Position numbers and translations under genes: made by a program. DNA of 64,000 bases, from contig OX422213.1 in NCBI GenBank assembly GCA_949130495.1, positions 537,339,467 through 537,403,466 on the forward strand, in the 5' to 3' direction. This DNA is from Sambucus nigra. Taxonomy: Eukaryota > Streptophyta > Magnoliopsida > Dipsacales > Adoxaceae. A model generated the notes under the pieces. It had not been told where the DNA came from, did no database searches, and worked only from the letters and a program-made list of their open reading frames with translations. Shown one piece after another: positions 59,277 through 64,000 of the stretch. Within the stretch, counting starts at the first letter, position 1. Every line of letters begins with the position of its first letter.

Positions 59277-60324
59277 ATGGTTCGAGGTCAAAATATGTCT
59301 CAACACGACGATGAAGTATTATGCACCGCTTATATAAATCAGATAAATGATGGTTTACGAGGAATTAATCGACCTAACACATTATTTTGGGATGCGGTCG
59401 TCGAAGAATATAATACAATGATGGGTATCACTGAACATTGGACGGAAGGCAACCTACAAACCCGCTACAACAAAATTTTGATACACATAATGTTATATGT
59501 TTCTAAATTGAAAGATGTATCGATGACAAATCGTGGTAGTGGGACTGTGAACACAGACTAGGTAAAATCACTATTATTTTATAATTTGTTCTTAAATATT
59601 ATTTCTCGTAAATCTGTTGCTAACGAGGTATTAAAATTACATTGTCGTATCATTTCAGATTACTGCGGCTAATCTAGCATTCTAGCGCTAGAACAATAAA
59701 AACTCATTTAATTTTGAATCTTGTTACCAAATTTTAAAAGAACTCCACAAATTTCAAATTTCCCAAACATTTTTAGACTCCCCTCAATTTCATTTTGATT
59801 CACTAATGACCGGTGCGACAGAAAGTGAAGGAAGTCCGAATGTTGGGTTTCCCGCAGGAAATTCCAAAGATGGTGCAGAAGTTGATATAGAAAGGCCTTA
59901 TCCGAGGCCACCTAGAAAGAAAGAGATGAAGAAACAGGCTAAAGGAAAAGCGAAGGATACAAACATTGAGGACCTAGAAACACTCAGTAGTTGCTCTTCG
60001 TTCAATGAATCATTCGAGCGATCATGTCAGGCTGATCGTGTACGTGACGAAGAGGCCCGTGAGGGGCTTAAACGTTCACTCCAACGTAAGGAGCTAAGTT
60101 TAGAGCTCAACGAATGTAGTATATTGGCTATGGAGAGGAAAGATACGCGTGAACAAATATTTCTTGATCAAGAAATTCTGAGCACCGACACCTCAAACAT
60201 GAATTCATCCTAGAAGGAGTACCATGAATACCTCATGGTTAATATACTCAAGAAATCACGATTCCAACATAGGAAATCAAACTTTCCTAATTATCCACCA
60301 CATGGAGGTCATTTTGGATTTTAA
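59277..60324 (+). pseudogene. Myb-like / NAM-associated protein gene (PIF-Harbinger ORF1 type)
   Basis: ATG at 59277 (MVRGQNMSQHDDEVLCTAYI) opens a trihelix-like DNA-binding exon: NRPNTLFWDAVVEEYNTMMG, HWTEGNLQTRYNKIL. Donor AG|GTAAAATC (59563) and acceptor TTTCAG (to about 59658) bound an intron. Exon 2 has FNFESCYQILKELHKFQIS, the 'F.FEHCW.IL..HPKW'-like motif. A basic RPPRKKEMKKQAKGKAK follows, with a C-terminal helix ending at 60324. This order fits the NAM-associated C-terminal family, the Myb-like partner protein of PIF/Harbinger transposases or host genes derived from it. Stops in exon 2 (about 59682, 59688, 60211) suggest decay. No DDE transposase lies nearby. Confidence 0.6.
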
Positions 60325-60575
60325 AATTTTTATGCTTCTGAGTATGTAACCTGTTATTTATTTTTATCGTTTGTTCTACTTTGTAATATGATTATAAAAA
60401 TTATGAAATGAAATTGCTTCAAATTTCCATACATAAGCATTAGTTGGGTACAATCTTAATGATAAAACATTAATAATAAAGATAAAAACATAACAACATT
60501 ACAAAATAAACATAAATTAGGTAAAATCCTTTGGTATTCGACACATAACTCATTTGGTATTCGACACATTACATT
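60325..60575. other. Convergent intergenic gap
   Basis: AT-rich spacer between two convergent loci. The tandem phrase 'tttggtattcgacacat' occurs twice (60529-60545 and 60551-60567). Confidence 0.4.
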
Positions 60576-61972
60576 TTATAATTCATAATTATCAAAATTC
60601 CAATCTACAGTATCCAAATTTACAGCATCAAAGATGTTATAATTTTTCTTTGATGGACTAGGTTGACTTGTATCTTCTTTGACACCAATATCATCCATGT
60701 GTGGTCGGTACACCGTGGTCAAATGTTGGGTATATACTGTGGGGTTTCGAAAGGCCCATAGGGTACCACTAAAAAAATTAGGTGGGGGAGCAGTTCGCTC
60801 GTGAGATACACCCAACTCATTAAGCTTCCTTGTAGCTATATCCAACTCATGACTCCAATAGTTATTTTGATGCATGGGTGGACCTAGAGTGGTGGCTCTC
60901 GAGGATTGACAATAATCTGATAATTCCCGACTACTAAATAGGAGGTCATTGTATGAGGGCATTACTTCTTCGTCGATCGCAATCCTATCCGACCGTGAAA
61001 CTGGAATCAATATGGGTACACCAGCAGGACTGCAAAATGGTAGATCCTAAGTCATCTGGGGTTGAATGGGATGTACCCGACCTATGGGAGTCTCATAAGC
61101 TCCAGGTGCCTGTGAAGGGATAGTAGGTATTTGGATGTGGTATGGTAGTGAACTAGGACTTATGACATCAGTGTTGACTGCTCGGTAGAGGGATGACATT
61201 ACAAGCCCTAGGGACAATTGCTTCCAATAACGGTCATACATGGGTTGAGAAATAATAGATACGCTAGGGTCCATCTCGTCAATAAGAATCCCATGCCTTT
61301 CAGGGTGAAAGGGTATCCTCATCATTTGCGGGGGACGGTCATTTGGTATGAAAATTTCATCGGTGATCTGTCGATGGCATCGATCACCCAAGCAATATAT
61401 CCCCCATATTGAGGATCCATAAGAACTCATCATTTCAATGATATGTACTTCGTATGTTGAACGTAGGCATTAATCTCCACAATAGACCCTGAGTAAGGTA
61501 GCCAATTGAATGAACTTGACGATCGCATTTCAATCTGACTCTGGGCGGTGGGAAAATTATACTGGATTGAGCCTTTTGTCTCCTTATGATTTAAGCGATT
61601 TTCTTTTTTCCATCGATTAATCCTAGGCCAGCACTCACTAGTATCTTTCCTCAATAAGGGACACGCCCGTTGTATGTATTCAAACCCGAAAAATGCAATA
61701 CAAAAATGAGTATTATAAAGCCATAATAATTTTATAAATATATATTAAATAAAAAAAAATTGACTTTTTAACACTTACCAAAATGAGTTGCCAAAAATAA
61801 TTCATAGAGTCTACGCGACATCTTGACAAGAGATGGAGAGAGTAGTATATGCGAGCTAGAATTGCCGAACCCCAATCGTATGATCCCACAATCTCCAAAT
61901 CCTCCAAAGCAGCCAACCAACCAATCGAAACGTTGTCTCTTGCAGTCCAGAAGAAAATATGTCCCACACAAA
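60576..61972 (-). pseudogene. Plant-mobile-domain (PMD) gene remnant, split by a Tekay-like LTR
   Basis: Minus strand, from the LTR border: VSIGWLAALEDLEIVGSYDW, GSAILARIYYSLHLLSRCRV (61920-61790). An intron-like AT-rich gap (about 61770-61680) follows, then WPRINRWKKENRLNHKETKG, FNWLPYSGSIVEINAYVQ, and after a frame change at about 61430 IWGIYCLGDRCHRQITDEIF and MYDRYWKQLSLGLV. A polar C-terminus runs to 60576 with one TAG at 61047. The layout fits the plant mobile domain (aminotransferase-like PMD), found in MAIL1/MAIN-type proteins and captured by transposons. The N-terminal half is not within the window. Confidence 0.6.
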
Positions 61973-63552
61973 TGTAATACCCCATATTTTTATGCTATAT
62001 TAATTTGGGGATTTAATAAATTTAATGTGAATTAATTATTTAATAAAAATCCGGAAATTAATTATGTTATAATTATTAATGTGATGAGAGTTAGTAATTA
62101 TGGGAAAATTTGTTAAATATTACTAATGAGCAAAGTAATATATAATAGTGGCCATATTAAATTTCACGAGTGAATAAAATGACAATTTTAGAAATTTGAG
62201 TCGGGACGCGCCCGTGTCGCGTCGGGACTAAATATTGATAAATAAAAGTAAATATTTTATAAGTTGTTCGTATGGTCATTTTGAGTGCGCCAACGCGTCC
62301 GAAAGGATCAAGATAGTCCGAAAAGTATACCCGGGAGTTTGATTTGGGTCTCGGGGCGTTTTTAGGCCTAATTAGTACACCAGGAGGGCATTTTAGTCGT
62401 TTTGTATTTTTGGGTAATTAAACCCACGAAAATTAAAGGGGTTATATCAGATGTTTAGGTTATCTCCCAGGGTTAGATAACTCAAAACACTAGAATGGCC
62501 ATTGGAGAGGAGAGGAGAGAGCTCTCAAGGCATTCCAAGGCTCAAAACTCACCCGTTTGCACCGCCGCCACCGCCAACGCGTAGATCGCGAGACGGGGAA
62601 CGCAACCACACCAAATTCAACACCAAACCAGATTTCTGAAAATCCCAGGCAAGTGTTTATTTTGCTTATTTCGTTGATGCATCATCCATATTAGTTTAGG
62701 AGTTATTAGGATGAGATTTATGGAAGAAAAACCCAATTTGAGATGGGAAATTTTCATGTAGTGAGGATTTATATGATATTCTGGAAACCCTTTGTCATGT
62801 AAAGGATTAAGAGTTTGATTAAGAAAAGAGTTCTAATCATATACAAACACTAAAAAAAAATTCTCAAGAGAGTGTCGCACTAATATGTTGTTGCATTGGC
62901 CTGTATCAATTTAAATACTTTCTAAACGAATTTTTAAATCATATACACTATCGGGCTCTGACCTGTTTCTATTCCTCTTTATCTGTTGTATATATATATA
63001 TATATTACAGGTGCCCAGCCACAGGGGCGTCTTGTTTAGGATCCCTTGGAAGGAACGTGCTGCAGCTTAGGTGGGAGTTGCAGGCCACTTGCTTAGACGA
63101 TTTCATTTACTTGATTCCACTTCTATCATTCTCCTTATTGGGCATGTGTCGCCCTTTCGACTATTTATCTGTTTTATTGGGACATTTGTATTTCAGTTAT
63201 TTCTAGTACTGTTACTTTGGGATTTATTCAGCATGTATGTTTTACTTTAAGTTTTAAATGCTGGGGTTTAGTTGTTGAATGTTTAAATTAATTGGATTAT
63301 ATATTCCAGGATTATTATGGTGTGATTCTTTAAATATTGAATTGTTGTAGATAATTAAATCTTTATTTTCAAAATAAAATTTGTAAAGTAATGTTAAAAA
63401 AATGGTTTTGACACTTAGCTTAATTAATTAGGGTGTTAATTTGGAAAAGTTTATTTTTACGACAATGATGCTAAGAATGAACCAACTGTTCACCTTGATT
63501 TTAATTTAATAAAGGAGTGATCGCCCGGTATTTAATTTGGCGGGGTGTCACA
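61973..63552 (+). repeat. Tekay-like 5' LTR (1580 bp)
   Basis: Begins TGTAATACCCCATATTT and ends GGCGGGGTGTCACA (TG...CA, with inverted TGT.A.ACCCC). A (TA)n tract lies at about 62991-63006. Confidence 0.85.
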
Positions 63553-63554
63553 GT

Positions 63555-63572
63555 TGGTATCAGAGCATCAGG
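63555..63572 (+). other. Primer-binding site (tRNA-Met type)
   Basis: TGGTATCAGAGCATCAGG begins 2 bp after the LTR end, the standard chromovirus primer site. Confidence 0.85.
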
Positions 63573-63736
63573 TTCTAGTGTCCATAGGATCTGTATGGCT
63601 TATTTTCGCTTTCAGCTTAACGTTTTTGCTATAGAGCCCTATTTTTAGGATTGTTGTATTTCTGCTTTTACGTTACGTCTTCAGCTATTTGAGATTTGTT
63701 AATGACTGTAGACTAATAAACTACTTCACGTTTCAG

Positions 63737-64000
63737 ATGCCTCCGAGACGTGCACCGAAGGATAGGCGTGCCCAGGCCGAGCATCCAACAGCTCCGGCAC
63801 AAGGCACTATGAATGCTAATGAAGTATCCGCCATTGTTGCTCAGGCGGTGAATGCTGCGCTAGCGGTGGTTCAGCAGGCTCCACCACAGATTCAGGCAGT
63901 GGTGCCAGTACCAGCACAGCTTCCATCTGGATGGTAGAGGGTTAGGGATGCTTTTCAGAAGGCGCATCCCCCTGAGTTCTCTGGTAGTTAAGATATCGTC
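63737..64000 (+). pseudogene. Tekay-like gag, N-terminus
   Basis: ATG at 63737 gives MPPRRAPKDRRAQAEHPTAP, an alanine-rich segment (SAIVAQAVNAALAVVQQAPP), then a stop at 63935. The frame continues with RVRDAFQKAHPPEFSGS, the typical beginning of the chromovirus capsid domain, and a second stop at 63989. The element copy is therefore defective from the start of gag. Confidence 0.75.

Larger units (their letters stand above)
61973..64000 (+). mobile_element. Tekay-like (chromovirus) Ty3/gypsy retrotransposon, 5' end only
   Basis: 5' LTR, tRNA-Met-type primer site and the beginning of gag are present; the element continues beyond the right edge. It is inserted in the PMD gene; the left flanking 5-mer is CACAA (61968-61972). 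Confidence 0.85.

Overview
The window looks like a repeat-dense, AT-rich intergenic or pericentromeric stretch of a nuclear flowering-plant genome. Nearly everything recognisable is a transposable element or its debris: Ty3/gypsy elements of Tat, Athila and chromovirus (Tekay-like) type, copia LTRs, CACTA, hAT, Tourist-like and Mutator-like DNA elements, and a LINE remnant. No intact host gene could be supported. Two broken gene-like loci lie near the right end: a Myb-like/PIF-Harbinger ORF1-type gene and a plant-mobile-domain gene. The species cannot be named from the sequence.

Layout. (1) Bases 1-21362 hold one Tat-lineage element, Tat1, on the minus strand: 5' LTR 20506-21362, gag, protease, RT, two RNase H segments and integrase down to 14378, then a ~62-bp tandem array, then a plus-strand antisense ORF (aORF) running from near 756 to 13178. 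Its 3' LTR is off the left edge. (2) A 10029-bp CACTA element (938-10966) sits inside the aORF, with 12-bp perfect TIRs and a TGA target duplication. Instead of a transposase it carries palindromic subterminal repeats, two blocks of a ~169-bp satellite, a palindromic TA-rich array and a fused LINE fragment. (3) Bases 22228-24320 hold a small hAT-like element and two MITEs. (4) A copia LTR with primer site (27342-28764) is followed directly by a second Tat element, Tat2 (28790 to about 46885), also with an aORF; it lacks everything upstream of its mid-integrase. (5) A complete but mutated Athila-type element (33802-46384, TSD CCTAG) is inserted in the Tat2 integrase C-terminus. (6) Bases 47049-56599 are two large candidate solo LTRs containing a copia solo LTR, trinucleotide and dinucleotide microsatellites, and a small orphan copia RT fragment. 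(7) From 57000 on come a LINE ORF1 remnant, a Mutator-like MITE, the PIF-type Myb gene, the plant-mobile-domain pseudogene, and a Tekay-like retrotransposon (from 61973) that runs off the right edge.

Insertion order follows from nesting: Tat1 before CACTA; copia before Tat2 before Athila; mobile-domain gene before Tekay; large LTR before copia solo LTR. All long coding regions carry stops or frameshifts, so the locus reads as a graveyard of elements of several ages. The most unusual item is the CACTA element whose interior has been taken over by a satellite array.
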